A stretch of 50,408 nt of DNA from the NCBI RefSeq assembly GCF_001039355.2, contig NW_019776046.1:182845-233252 (forward strand), given 5' to 3'. Positions within the stretch are counted from its first letter, which is position 1; the number at the start of each line of letters is the position of its first letter. The translations under genes and the position numbers were made by a program. Source of the DNA: Lingula anatina. Taxonomy: Eukaryota; Brachiopoda; Lingulata; Lingulida; Lingulidae. The notes beneath the pieces were generated by a model. That model did no database searches. It saw only the letters and a program-made list of their open reading frames with translations, and had not been told where the DNA came from. Shown here piece after piece: positions 38,427 to 49,255 of this stretch.

Positions 38427-38573
38427 ATGACCGGTAGAGACGTAGATCAGGCCTCAGATTCCCGAGCGCAAACGCCAATATTGACGAGCCGCAACCAGAT
38501 TAACAAGCACAACGAAAAGTTACCGAGCACAAACTTAGCGTTTCCAAGCACTAGCCGTAGATGCATGTCTCTA

Positions 38574-38760
38574 TAAGCGCAATCAGAACAGCGGACTAAC
38601 AGCTCCGCGGATCAATTATGGCCGACCCACTTGAATGCTTGTTGCGTAATCCCCGCGGGGAATCTCTTTAGTGTCTAATCGGGAATGAAACGGCAAGCTT
38701 TTTAGCGGATCGCCATATTTGATCCCCGGATCTGTTAGTCCGCTGTTCTGAATGCGCTCT
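38574..38760. mobile_element. Fold-back element (CGGACTAAC family) after SLC10-C
   Basis: The arms GCGGACTAACAGCTCCGCGG and CCGGATCTGTTAGTCCGC face each other around GACCCACTTGAATGCTTGTT. It begins about 150 bp after the stop codon. The half element at 46095 sits at the same place after SLC10-D, so it was present before the segmental duplication. Confidence 0.8.
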
Positions 38761-39630
38761 CATATCATTATCAGTTTTATTTGCGGTCAACGATAATATA
38801 GAGGGTTAGGTAATAGATTAAATAAAAGGAGAAAAACACTTGTGGACCCGGAGTTTTTGCTATGGCAACACGAGGATGAAAAGTTTGGGATTGGGAATAA
38901 CTCTTCTATCATTTCATGGGAATACGGATGGTAACATCTTGTAGAGTTCACTAATATAATTCCCAGACGTGTTAATTAATTTGATTAGAGTCGCTTGCTT
39001 GTGCACTCGACTCGTTTTATGGCCTTACCTGTAATGGGTCGTGTGCAACTTGCGTAATTAAAATCAGTAAACACCGCCAAATAATGCAGCACCGAATCCA
39101 CCATGTAGATAAGAAATATGTATAGAAGACGTTCAGAAATTAATATCGGTAGTTCAGACTGAGAGAGACTCGAAGGAGGCCGCTTGACAGAGCCATGCAA
39201 GACGGCTTAGAAGTTGGAGACTTCATGTAGATGATGTAGTTAGAGAGCGTCAACCAATAAACCATTAAACTGGTCATTATGTGTCCTTGGGTTTTCTTTG
39301 AGCGACTTGACGTAAAGCTGACACGAACCGGGGAATCCCTGGATTGCGTTATCTACTAAGTTAGTCTAAAACGTACTGTCCTATTTCGAGCCCACGCTTG
39401 AATTAAGCGTACAAATTATATAAGTTTAGGACATTCATCCCAAATGTATATGTAAAAGCCCATTACAATCTCTCGGGTCTGTCCCTTTCCCCTCAAATAT
39501 TGTTTCTACTTTTGTTTTTTTTTTTGTTGTTGTTGTTGGGGGCGGGGGGGGGGGGGGAGGGACAACCCCCGAATCCTCCATATAATCTGTTTGTAAATAG
39601 CAAACACAGATAACGCACGTATTAGCACTA

Positions 39631-40938
39631 CAACATTGGTCAAAAAGGTTGTCCCACCTTCAGTATCATGTGATTTTATTTATATATGATCACATCACAT
39701 GAAAAGATTGTCCCATTCTTCCGAAAGAGCTTGGGGGAATTGGTCCAGATTATTAGGAGTTACGTTTTCCTTTGTATTGTACACTTCAATCCATGCCACA
39801 GATGTTTAGTAAGGTTAATAACAGGGCTCAAAGATGGTTGCTCCATCCTCTGAACATTGGGTTTCTGCAACAAATCACTCAGCAGTTGAGAGTTGTGGGC
39901 AAGTGCACTTCCACGATGACACCTGCAGTATCCCTGGAGTCACCTCTTGCAAATGGAGTGAGATATTTGTTGAGAATGTTTCAGTGAATTGCCCAAGTAT
40001 CGTTCTTTTCCGGAAAGAACAATGCACTAAAACCATGGAATTCTCTCCTAACGTGGACTGACTTGACACCTGAGGCGACATTATCCTGCACAAAACTATC
40101 AAAAAGCATTTTGCAACTTGTCTACGGGCCCTAATTTGACCGTCGAAGGCATACAAGAAATACCCTGATTTGTCAGCAAAACCAACTTGTTCCTAGTGAT
40201 GGTTGACAAAGTTCTGGCCGTTCTGGGGTCATTGAAGCTAATATTCTCAACTGATATCTCATTCCATCTGCAAGAGGGGACTTCGGGGATGATCCAGGCT
40301 TCATCATGACAGCACACTTGCACACAATTATTACGTGGGGAGTGATGTGTTGCAGAAACCCAATGTTCTGAGGCTGGTGAAACCATCTTTGAATCCTGAT
40401 AATAAACCTATTGAGCATCCGTGGCATGAATTGAAGTGTGCAATCCAAAGGAGAACTAAACCCATAATTGTCCGGACCAATTCCGCCAAGCTTTTTAGGC
40501 AACATGTGGCAATATCCCACAAAACAGAATCGTTACCCTTGTTGCAGGCAGGCCGCGCCGCCTACAGGAGATAATTACAGTACGCAGTAAACACACACGC
40601 TAATAGACACGTGACCTTTAACGAGCACACCCTAATGCTAAATGTGTGTAAATTTGGTAACATTTGGTGGTGTCAATTCAATTAAATGGACATTTCTTTA
40701 CCTTCGTGGAAATGACAGTGGAATATCGGATTTGAAGGGGTACTTGTAATAAATGTGAATATATGGTACTAAATATGGGTATATAACCGCTAGTTTGTAT
40801 ATTCTGTACCATTCATCATGTTAGTTATGGTATCTGGAATGAAAATCGCCATTTATAGCAATCAACTCCTGTGATGTGATCATTTATAAATAAAAGCACA
40901 TGAAACTGGGTGTGAGACAACCTTTTTGACCAATGTTG
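39631..40938. mobile_element. Tc1/mariner-type element built of two inverted arms, defective
   Basis: A 1308-bp element has 23-bp perfect terminal inverted repeats beginning CAACATTGGTCAAAAAGGTT, flanked by TA (39629-39630, 40939-40940). In the plus strand of the right arm the frame near 40396-40560 reads NPDNKPIEHPWHELK, which matches the end of a Tc1 DDE transposase around the third acidic residue. The left arm carries a second, reversed and more decayed copy of the same region (KHLWHGLKCTIQRKT on the minus strand, with Glu changed to Gly). The left arm lacks ~360 bp that the right arm has. The N-terminal DNA-binding part and first two acidic residues are not recognisable, so it cannot be autonomous. 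Confidence 0.8.
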
Positions 40939-41570
40939 TAGTTAATTTATAAAGAAGTAGAACGAAAAAAAAAAACACCTGCGAATACTTCCATTTTGAA
41001 GACCTTTTATCAGTTTAGGGAATATGACTAAATCGTCACATGTAGAGCAAAAGGTCTTCAAAGGCCAATCTCACCCCAGGTTTGGCCCAGATAATGACTT
41101 TATATACCGTAATGATATGTGCCGTTTTACAATTTTCTTAATTCTTGGAAAAAAAAACTAATCCTTTTTCAAGTCTATAAATCAAGCACATTTAGACTAT
41201 TATTTCAAGACAGGTTTGCCGTGATATTTGAAAAAACAAACAAACAAAACAACCTTTAGCTAATAATAATAATAATGCCCTTTTTGTCTCTGTATTAGAA
41301 TTTAAAGATACATACGTCTTTGAGGTGGGCTTGCTGTTATTTTTATTCGTGACAAAATTCAACGGCCCGTGAACAGTTAAAGCTTCTGTCGTGCTCTGAC
41401 CTTGTAATGGAAAAGAATCAAGCTAAGCAGATACTTTGACAGAGATGGCATGATATAAAGTAATGGAGATGAGCCTTTTCTTGTACTTTCCTAATTAGTA
41501 AATAAAAACCCATATTCATTATACTCGTGTTTAAATCAAGTGAAAACAGGTCGCTGCACCCTGTATACAG

Positions 41571-41571
41571 T

Positions 41572-41614
<43 letters not shown>

Positions 41615-41618
41615 TTTC
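41571..41618. repeat. (TTTA)n microsatellite
   Basis: The run is homologous in position to that at 34124-34167 within the duplicated intergenic unit; an (AAG)n run follows at about 41697-41726. Confidence 0.85.
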
Positions 41619-41695
41619 GGTTCACTTCTTTATGCATGACCGTGTGGCGTACCGAATCCAATACGTAGAATTAAACATGATAATAATAATAATAA

Positions 41696-41726
<31 letters not shown>

Positions 41727-41939
41727 AGAAAGACGAAAAAAAAGAAAATTATATATATATATATTTGCAAAATTCTTGATGTTAATATTTTCTGAGCACT
41801 TAGCTCAAAAACTAAGCAATCTAACACTCATTCAGCATTCTGAAGTCTTAAAATTCTCATAACTTTCTCTTCGACGGGCACCCGTCCTATGGCTTAAGTT
41901 GAGAGTTATTCAACGTTTGATTTTATACATATATATTAT

Positions 41940-42217
41940 CAGGGGCGGATCCAAGATTAAATGAAGGGCGGAGGGGGGGGGATGCGGAGCCGACCCCCCC
42001 CCTCCACCCCTTGGTGTGGGGTTCGGGCCCCGAAAAGTTTTGGTATTTTAGAGGACGAATGGTGTCATTTGGTACTGTTAAGAAGAAAGATTCAGCTAGT
42101 CAAAATTGTAATTTCAAGAGGGCACCATTGGTGTGATTTTTTTCAGGAATCAAAGGGGGAATCAGGACCCCCCCCCCCCCCCACACATACACACACACCC
42201 CTCTAAATCCGCCACTG
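41940..42217 (+). mobile_element. hAT-like non-autonomous element with TATTAT flanks
   Basis: It runs from CAGGGGCGGATCCAAG to AAATCCGCCACTG, flanked by TATTAT at 41934-41939 and 42218-42223. The interior matches the reverse complement of 3529-3874. No transposase. It lies between the Tc1 element and SLC10-D. Confidence 0.75.
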
Positions 42218-43279
42218 TATTATCATATATATGTTGTTGTATATATATATATATTGACCTACTATAAGGGCAATGTTATGGTACGGCTGGCGCAAAATCA
42301 GAAGTGCACACGTGACAATTTAATCATTAACAGTTGTTCCAATTATTGACCCCAGGCATACGTTCACCAATGCCTGGGGACCTCAAAGGGGACCCAAAGC
42401 GATGTTGGTTATGCATATATATTAGTACACTGGTAAAAGGGCTGCGTTATTTATTTGTTTATATCCCGCGATCAATTGTTTTGGTTTAATACGTGGCAGT
42501 GTAAGTGAAACGTAATCACTGAAATTGTCAAATTGCGGACAGGTTTATGTTAATATTTACAGCAGTACGCGGCAATCTGTACTTTTAGATAAATCTTGAT
42601 TATTTATTTATTTGCTATGTCCATTTACGCAATACACTAACAAACGCTGTTTTTTCTCTATTATTGTCGCTGGATTAAGACTTAGACCTATTTAATTTAC
42701 ATTCAAGGTACTTTACGCACGTGAGGATTTTTACGATTAGTTTGCATTGCGACAGATAAAGAAGAAAATTAAATTAAATTAAATTTAAAAAAGCGTCAAT
42801 TAAAGCATTTAAATCCAAACATTTGAGATCGATTGATCTCCCAGGGCGTTCTAGTTTTGGATTCTTATTCCTGTGCCTGGTACCAGAGCTTAGAATTTTC
42901 TTTTTATGCAGTCACGGTTATCATCAACAATACGCTAGATAAAAGGAAGGTTGCTTAAACGTCCTGAGCGGTTTTAAAAAAGAGCTATAGCAGGAAAATA
43001 GGTCTAAACTTTAACACTCAATTTTGGCCTATTTTAATTCAGGACAAATCTCTAATAGTTTACTTATTTGAAGTAATCAAACATTGATCTAAAATTTGGC
43101 ATATGTTTCTCGTTTCAAAACAGGCAGGATAACCCATTAATTGGGTACTACTGATTTACTTTGCGTCAAAGATTATTTGGTCTTAAGACTAAATCCGTGC
43201 CAGTCCATAGCTTCTCTTATGAAACCGCCCCACAACATACATGGGCGTAGTTCTAGCGCGTGAGCAGCACGTGCGCCTC

Positions 43280-43300
43280 ATGATAATGTAATATATAATG
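43280..43300 (+). promoter_or_regulatory. TATA-like sequence upstream of SLC10-D
   Basis: GTAATATATAATGG lies about 125 bp before the start codon, within a block conserved with the region before SLC10-C (GTAATCTATAATGG near 36011). The block includes CCTTACGATG and CCTTTAAGACACCAATTTGC, which are shared by both genes. Function is inferred from conservation between paralogues. Confidence 0.35.
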
Positions 43301-43415
43301 GATTGCTTAGTGGCTATTACGGGTATCCTTACGATGGCATCTGAAAACTGCAGCTGCCTTTAAGACACCAATTTGCTTGGCTACAACTTTTCTGTCGAAA
43401 AGGGTGACCAGGAAT

Positions 43416-44904
43416 ATGACGCCGCCAGCACGATGTATCGTACTATTCATTGCAGCAGCTAGCAGCCTCTTCTCTTGTTCATCGGGCGTTAATGTTACGT
43501 TCAGTCCAAAGAATATTCTCCTTATTGAGGAAAAAGATACAACGCTTCACTTCAACTACAGTTGTTCTGGCTGGATGAACATTGCCATACGCGCTTGGAC
43601 CAAGGACAGTCGGGTTGCCAGTGCCCGGTACCTTGACGACAGTTTCCATGGTGACAACAGTTCTGTTTCTATGACGACAACCAACCAAAATGCTGTCGCT
43701 ATTCCCCAGCTTATTTCAGAATGCTATGGCAAAATTCAAATCAGTGCTCGGCGGCTTGGACGGACCGAGATAATCTTAGAGTTCACGTATATTAAGGAAA
43801 ATAACAACCAAAAAGCAGACTCACCGGTGCTTCAAACTGAGACCGTCGTCTACCCTGACCTGGTGGTAATACGTGCACCACGGCTTGTAGATCAGGTTTT
43901 TAGGTATGTCACGACAACATTGGTTGCAATTATTACGTTCTTAATGGGCTGCACGCTGAACATAGAGACTGTGAAAGGCATTCTGAAGAAACCAGTGGCT
44001 CCTTTGCTAGGGTTTTGCTCTCAGTACGTGATGATGCCTCTGGTAAGTGGTTCTTAGAAACATACATACCTAAAATATGACCGCATTCTGAACAGCAGTC
44101 TTTGGCTGTATTCCCAGAGCTTTTAGATCGATCTATCCTCGCGGGGAGTCTCACTAGATTACTGTCAGATAATCCGGCTTAAATGTCCGTCCCGCCTACT
44201 ACAAGCTGTAAGGGGTAATTAACTTTCGTGTCCGCCCGGCTGACAGCTATTTAGCGTAAAGTAGATCGATCTAATCTCTGGAAATGGGGTCTTACAGATC
44301 CGCCGACCTAATATGGCGACCTACAAAAAACTTAATTCCCGATTAGACACTGAATAAATTCCCCGCGGAAATTGCGCAACAAGCATACACAGGCCCGTAG
44401 CCAGGGGGGGTTCGGGGGGTTCGAAAGAACCACCCTTTTTGCTGGGAAAAAAGGTCAACTCTGGATAAAATTTTATCTAGGTACATGAAGGTTTTATGGT
44501 AAAAGGTCCACTTTTTCAGAAAACGAACCCCCATTTTAAATTGCTGGCTACGGGCCTGATACAAGTGGGTCGGCCATATTTGATCCTCGGATCTGTTAGT
44601 CTGCTGTTCTTGATTCACTGTTTGTAATCGTTGCTTTGTTGGGTCTTAGAGGTGTTTTTCCAGTGAAACGCCAGGACTTTCTTTGGGTTTTTGTGTCAAA
44701 TAAAACGCGGGCACCCTTTCGTAATATATATATTCTTTGTTCTGGCAAGTAACGCATGAGAAACAATGAACTTTCTCACACATAACGGATACAGGTAGTG
44801 CATATCTCTTGCCTAAACATGTCCAAAAGATGCGAATCTTAAGAGAATCTTAAGAGTTTAAATGTTAAGAAGACACTATGTTTTGCAGATTAATTTGTCT
44901 TTGC

Positions 44905-44950
<46 letters not shown>

Positions 44951-45147
44951 CAACATTTGTTTATATTTCGCAGCTGGCTTTTGCAGTCTCTCAGATCACT
45001 CAAGTGGAACCCGCGTTTGGACTAGGCCTTCTGACCATAGGCTGTAGTCCCGGGGGTGGGGGCAGTAACGTCTGGGCCGTCATGTTAGGCGGGGAACTGG
45101 AGCTCAGCATCACTATGACGTTTCTGAGCACTTGTCTGGCTCTAGGT

Positions 45148-45203
<56 letters not shown>

Positions 45204-45220
45204 AGAGAGAGAGAGAATAT

Positions 45221-45258
<38 letters not shown>

Positions 45259-46051
45259 AAGAGAGAGAGAGAATATCTACTTTATGAAAACTAATTTACC
45301 TTAAATTGCCTATCACTTCTACATATGTATAACGTCCTTATACAGAGAACATCATTTTGTTCTAGGTATGATGCCACTGTGGCTATTCCTCCTGGGACGT
45401 TTCTTCATCGATGAAAGTAAGATTAAGATCCCTTATGACAACGTGGCTACCACTATAGCTATCATAGTGGGACCCGTCACCTTGGGGTTGCTTCTACATC
45501 TAAAGAAACCCAAGTTGGCCATGAAATTAAAACGTCTTATACGGCCACTAGCGTTAATTTTCCTTATATACATTAACTCTTTCGGGCTGTACGTCAACTG
45601 GTTTGTATGGGGTTTGCTGGCAGACCAACCTTATCTACTGGCAGTCGGTATCATCACACCTTGGTGCGGATACATATTTGGGTTCATCCTTGCAAAAATA
45701 TTCAGACAGCCTAAAAGACGCGCCATAACAATCGCCTTGGAAACCGGGATCCAAAACATCGGCATACCAATGCTCATTCTGCGGTTCTCGCTTCCTCAGC
45801 CTGATGGAGACTTGGGGTCCCTGATGCCTTATCTTCAGAATTTGTCTCAGTCGCTGCCGCTGTATATTATTCTGATCGCGTTAACCATTAAACGTAGGTG
45901 CTGTGATAAAGGGGACGACGAGGAGAGTGAGTGCGAGTTAAAAGATATTAGCGAAGTTGACAACAGTGTGTGCAACTCAGCGTTTGAAAAGCACGAGAAT
46001 GGAGTTGTTGTAGACGCCGAAATGTTTGAGAAGGAAAAAGACGAAAAATAG
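43416..46051 (+). CDS. SLC10-family transporter with N-terminal ectodomain, paralogue D
   Basis: Exons 43416-44042, 44974-45145 and 45366-46051 give 494 aa. The start ATG matches that of SLC10-C and opens a signal peptide (MTPPARCIVLFIAAASSLFS). The ectodomain and core are clearly paralogous to C along their whole length. Core residues are Q203, S240-N241 (GGGGSN), S254, T258 and E392/Q396 in ETGIQN. The C-terminal tail is about eight residues shorter than in C, ending EKEKDEK. Intron 1 has swollen through nested transposons and an (AAT)n run near the exon 2 acceptor; intron 2 opens into a long (GA)n/(GT)n repeat six bases after the donor. The frame is intact, so it is probably functional. 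Substrate unknown. Confidence 0.93.
44104..44291 (+). mobile_element. TTA-type MITE copy 7, inserted into the fold-back element
   Basis: It runs from GGCTGTATTCCCAGAG to GGAAATGGGGTC and is nearly identical to copy 2 at 7605-7818 apart from a short internal deletion. The right flank is TTA; the left flank is TTT, a probable one-base change in the duplicated target. Confidence 0.8.
44390..44558. mobile_element. 169-bp inverted-repeat element with exact ATACA target duplication
   Basis: The perfect 15-bp ends CAGGCCCGTAGCCAG and CTGGCTACGGGCCTG are flanked by ATACA at 44385-44389 and 44559-44563. The fold-back copies at 33138 and 38628 preserve the uninterrupted site (CACTTGAATGCTTG on the plus strand there). 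It is non-coding. The ends resemble the CAGGGGCGGATCCAG elements elsewhere in the window, which suggests a common hAT-like superfamily. Confidence 0.85.
45147..45262. repeat. (GA)n-(GT)n-(GA)n microsatellite at the SLC10-D exon 2 donor
   Basis: The repeat starts directly after the donor GTGAGG. The same place in SLC10-C has only a short GAGATAGAGAGAGATAG, so it expanded in D. Confidence 0.9.
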
Positions 46052-46094
46052 GTGTGTTTAAAACGACCGGTAGAGATGTAGATGCATGTCTCTA

Positions 46095-46155
46095 TAAGCA
46101 CATTCAGAACAGTGGACTAACACCTCCTCGGATTAAATATGGCCGACCCACTCAA
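46095..46155 (+). mobile_element. Half fold-back element (CGGACTAAC family) after SLC10-D
   Basis: Only the left arm remains (CATTCAGAACAGTGGACTAA, then ATTAAATATGGCCGACCCAC). It sits after GATGCATGTCTCTATAAGC exactly as the full copy does after SLC10-C. Confidence 0.75.
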
Positions 46156-46184
46156 ATGCAGTTATTAAAATTAACTAGACACTC

Positions 46185-46250
46185 CTTTTAATTATTATTA
46201 TTATTATTTTATTATTATTATTATCATTATTATTATTATTATTATTTTGA
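46185..46250. repeat. (ATT)n microsatellite
   Basis: An interrupted run of ATT units. From 46251 to 47448 I see no gene or recognisable repeat. Confidence 0.85.
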
Positions 46251-47448
46251 TAACGGTGTCTGGAGTTTACATGAACTAATTCACTGGACTCTTATTTAAC
46301 TGGACTCTTATGCTTACATGTTACCCAAGAAGTAACTATAGTCGGATCATCTAGCTTGATTCCGTGCAGTTGGACGAAAACGCTTATCAGTATTCCGAAT
46401 ACCAAATGAAGATAACCCGCACGATTACTCGTGTCACCTACGAAGGACAATTTGGGTCGATTAAGGATGCCAATTGGAATATTTTAACTGATCCGATTAT
46501 TCATTTTTGTGTATGAAGGTTAAAAGATTGCTTCCCTTTGCGACTAAACAAACTGTCTCCCGCCTTGTTCTTCAAGAGCTTAACACGGGCATGCGTATAC
46601 AGACAGTTACGTTTATATTGTCGTTAAGTAGAGAACAAAAGCGCGTCATCTGTTATTATTGTTTTCTATATTAAAGTGTTCCATTGCCTGTTAAATGCAT
46701 ACAAATACGTACTTTAACCAATACAACCCGTCTCATTCTATTTAAAAAGGCTCTGATAATTGAAGTAGCATGTAGTAGTTAAAAAAGAAAAATAATAAGA
46801 ATAAAAAAGTTAGTGATACTGAAAGCAACTTGATCGATCCCCGTTTTTTTTTCTTTTTTAAAAACAAATATATATAAAGGTAACAGTTAAAACTAAACAA
46901 AACATACTTTGCCTGCTACGACTTTTGATAATTTCCATCAGACATTTCGTAGTCGACGTAATCAAAAAATAAAAATAAAAATAGACAATAGACAATAGAA
47001 ATGAACAAAGCAGCACGTCTTTGAGTTTGCATAAGGTCTTTCAAGGTTATGACGGTAGAAAGGCACGTAAAGAGAGACCAATATCCTCTCCTCTCGTTCA
47101 ATATCCCATGGCACAACCTGATACAAGTGGTATACATTTGTCCCTCTTTTCTGTCAGCTAAAAATCCTGAATTCTGACCTCCCAAACAGTGACCTTGACC
47201 GAATAAAATCTCGACCAGTTAAATTGAGCTTTGTTCCACTGTCAAGTTTCATAAGTGGAATCTGTCCGAAATATAAGTCCCTATAACTGCCAAATCGTAT
47301 TTTCTGTTGACTTTACATTTACTTCGTACCTTTGTTTGGGTAAAAAGATCTATTTTTTTTTGCGAAAATATGCATGACCAAAGTGACACCTTGACTTTAT
47401 ATATATGTCCTGGCGCCCCACTGAAACACATAGGAAACACTTCTAGCC

Positions 47449-47799
47449 TCATGCATGTAATGGAGTGAATGGTTGTGACCTGTCGGCAAAAAAAAGCTTT
47501 ATCTCACTTTGTTTGCGAAAGCCAGGTTTGTCTGCATAAATTTTGCTAACATTTGCTCGACTGTTGTTACTGTCACTGTCGTCGTAGAACAAACTCAATC
47601 TTTCACTGTCAAAATCAGTTTGTTTTAGTTTCGATTTGTTAGGTTCAAGATCGGTCGCAATTATATCTCGCCCTGTCTTCTCTAACGCAACCAACGTCAG
47701 CTTGCTAGAATCGCATACTTCAACAGGAGCATTGATTGCTAACGAAATACGTTTGATTTTGTGCCACTTATTTATAGACATTTTTTTATCATTTGCCAT
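47449..47799 (-). CDS. Orphan ORF, 116 aa, unknown function
   Basis: It opens MANDKKMSINKWHKIKRISL and has a Ser/Asp-rich middle (FYDDSDSNNSRANVSK) and a C-terminus FADRSQPFTPLHA. It has no signal peptide, membrane segment or domain I know. It is one of the few ORFs in the window that is neither a repeat nor a shadow of a known exon, and its composition is protein-like. No splice partner is obvious. It could be a lineage-specific gene, an exon of a larger gene or a chance ORF. Confidence 0.3.
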   Translation of the reverse strand: MANDKKMSINKWHKIKRISLAINAPVEVCDSSKLTLVALEKTGRDIIATDLEPNKSKLKQTDFDSERLSLFYDDSDSNNSRANVSKIYADKPGFRKQSEIKLFFADRSQPFTPLHA

Positions 47800-48731
47800 T
47801 GAAATTTAAATCACAGTTCTGTTTTAGTAGACGAAAAAACGCAGGAAAAATTCTTAGCCAATTTCTTCATCCTTTCAGCTTTTACCCTTTGAATACGTAG
47901 GTAATAAATAGCTTACTTTTACAGTTTTTTATCCAAATGGCCAATTTTTTTATGCACGGTTACAACCACCGGTCACTTCCTAAACGAGGTCGCAACCCTC
48001 AGTGGCAATAACATTCTTCAAACACCCTCATAATTTGAACAATGTAAAATAATATAAACGTATGGGGTAAGTAGACCCCACAAAAAATCGAACAATTGAC
48101 CATCGAAATATGAATAAATTTATTCATTCATTTCCATGCCATCAGTTTGCAGTGACATTTTATTCTAGTATTAAACTTTCATTCAAACATTATAAATGTT
48201 TGAAGTACACATGGCAAATGGAGCGCAATTTACACATACCCCTGTATACATTTAAAAGATTTTTTAATTGTACAATTAATGACTGAATGAAGATTACAAA
48301 ACAGCATATTGACGAAAAGCAAAATGTACTTGTTATATCATTTAATTCAAAACCAGGATGTCTGTGTCTTACGTGTACAAGATAATATCAAACTTAATCC
48401 GCCACATAGTTTGTCGTGTGATTGATGCTTCCTTCACTCTAATTGTTCAATCGTTTTATTTTGAAGTTTATCTTTATCTTTTGCTGTTACGCGAGGTAGT
48501 AAATAAAACTCTGTTATTATCTTTCATATTAGTTATAAACTACTTTCTAGTTAGTCCCCGCGTAGATTTCTTCCCGTTTCTATCTCTACCTCATGCAATC
48601 TCTTACGGCCATCTCTCGTTTACATTACACGCAGTTGTATAACTATCATAAGAGCATGTCAATCAACTCACTTGCTATATAAAACACTCCCCGCCCCTTT
48701 TTTTTCCTGACTGTCAATTACTTATATTACA

Positions 48732-48889
48732 TTATTGATATTATGTGTCCCTCACTTCAATTGGTCAGTCGTCTTATTGATAATATGTGTCCCTCACTTC
48801 AATTGGTCAGTCGTCTTATTGATAATGTATCCCTCACTTCAATTGGTCAGTCGTCTTATTGATAATATGTCCCTCACTTCAATTGGTCA
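48732..48889. repeat. 40-42-bp tandem repeat, four copies, each with an inverted CCAAT box
   Basis: The core CCCTCACTTCAATTGGTCAG starts at 48749, 48791, 48831 and 48871 (the last ends differently). Each unit contains ATTGGTCAG, an inverted CCAAT box, and is followed by TCGTCTTATTGATAAT. A weaker relative may lie near 48435. It is 0.9 kb upstream of the orphan minus-strand ORF. Confidence 0.85.
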
Positions 48890-49255
48890 AACCCACGGAC
48901 TACGACAGGGTCAAAATGGTGGTTACGTCAAAGGTCAATATAGAATTTTATCATACTAGACTGAATTCTCGGATATAAGATTGTATTCTATGCTAATTAT
49001 ACAACAGGATGAAATAATATTTAATTTATATTTGATTATAAAAATGTTGATAATTCAATTTCAAAAACTGCGCACAGACTTCGAGTCCCAAACGTCTCGA
49101 CTTTTTCATGAATTTAGACAGCTCTGTACTACTTAATGTATAAAAATCATCTAAAGTCTTACTTGGCTCTTTCTGAAATACAATATGTATTGAAATGTAC
49201 AAAAATATAACGTTTTATAAAAATAGTTCATCTTGAAGAATGTCTTCAAATTTCT

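Larger units (their letters stand above)
44081..44612. mobile_element. Fold-back element (CGGACTAAC family) carrying two nested insertions
   Basis: The outer element starts GCATTCTGAACAGCAG and resumes at 44292 with TTACAGATCCGCCGACC. It continues through CCCCGCGGAAATTGCGCAAC, resumes again at 44564 with AGTGGGTCGGCCATATTTGA, and ends GTTAGTCTGCTGTTC. Removing the insertions at 44104-44291 and 44390-44558 restores the structure of the copies at 33087 and 38574. It lies in SLC10-D intron 1. Confidence 0.8.

Noticed and set aside
39772-40574. Several overlapping ORFs on both strands
   Set aside because: They are decayed transposase pieces of the Tc1-like inverted element and their antisense readings, not host genes.
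48358-48642. 94-aa hydrophobic plus ORF resembling a membrane protein
   Set aside because: The hydrophobicity comes from T-rich sequence; there is no promoter, partner exon or family resemblance, and part resembles the nearby tandem repeat.
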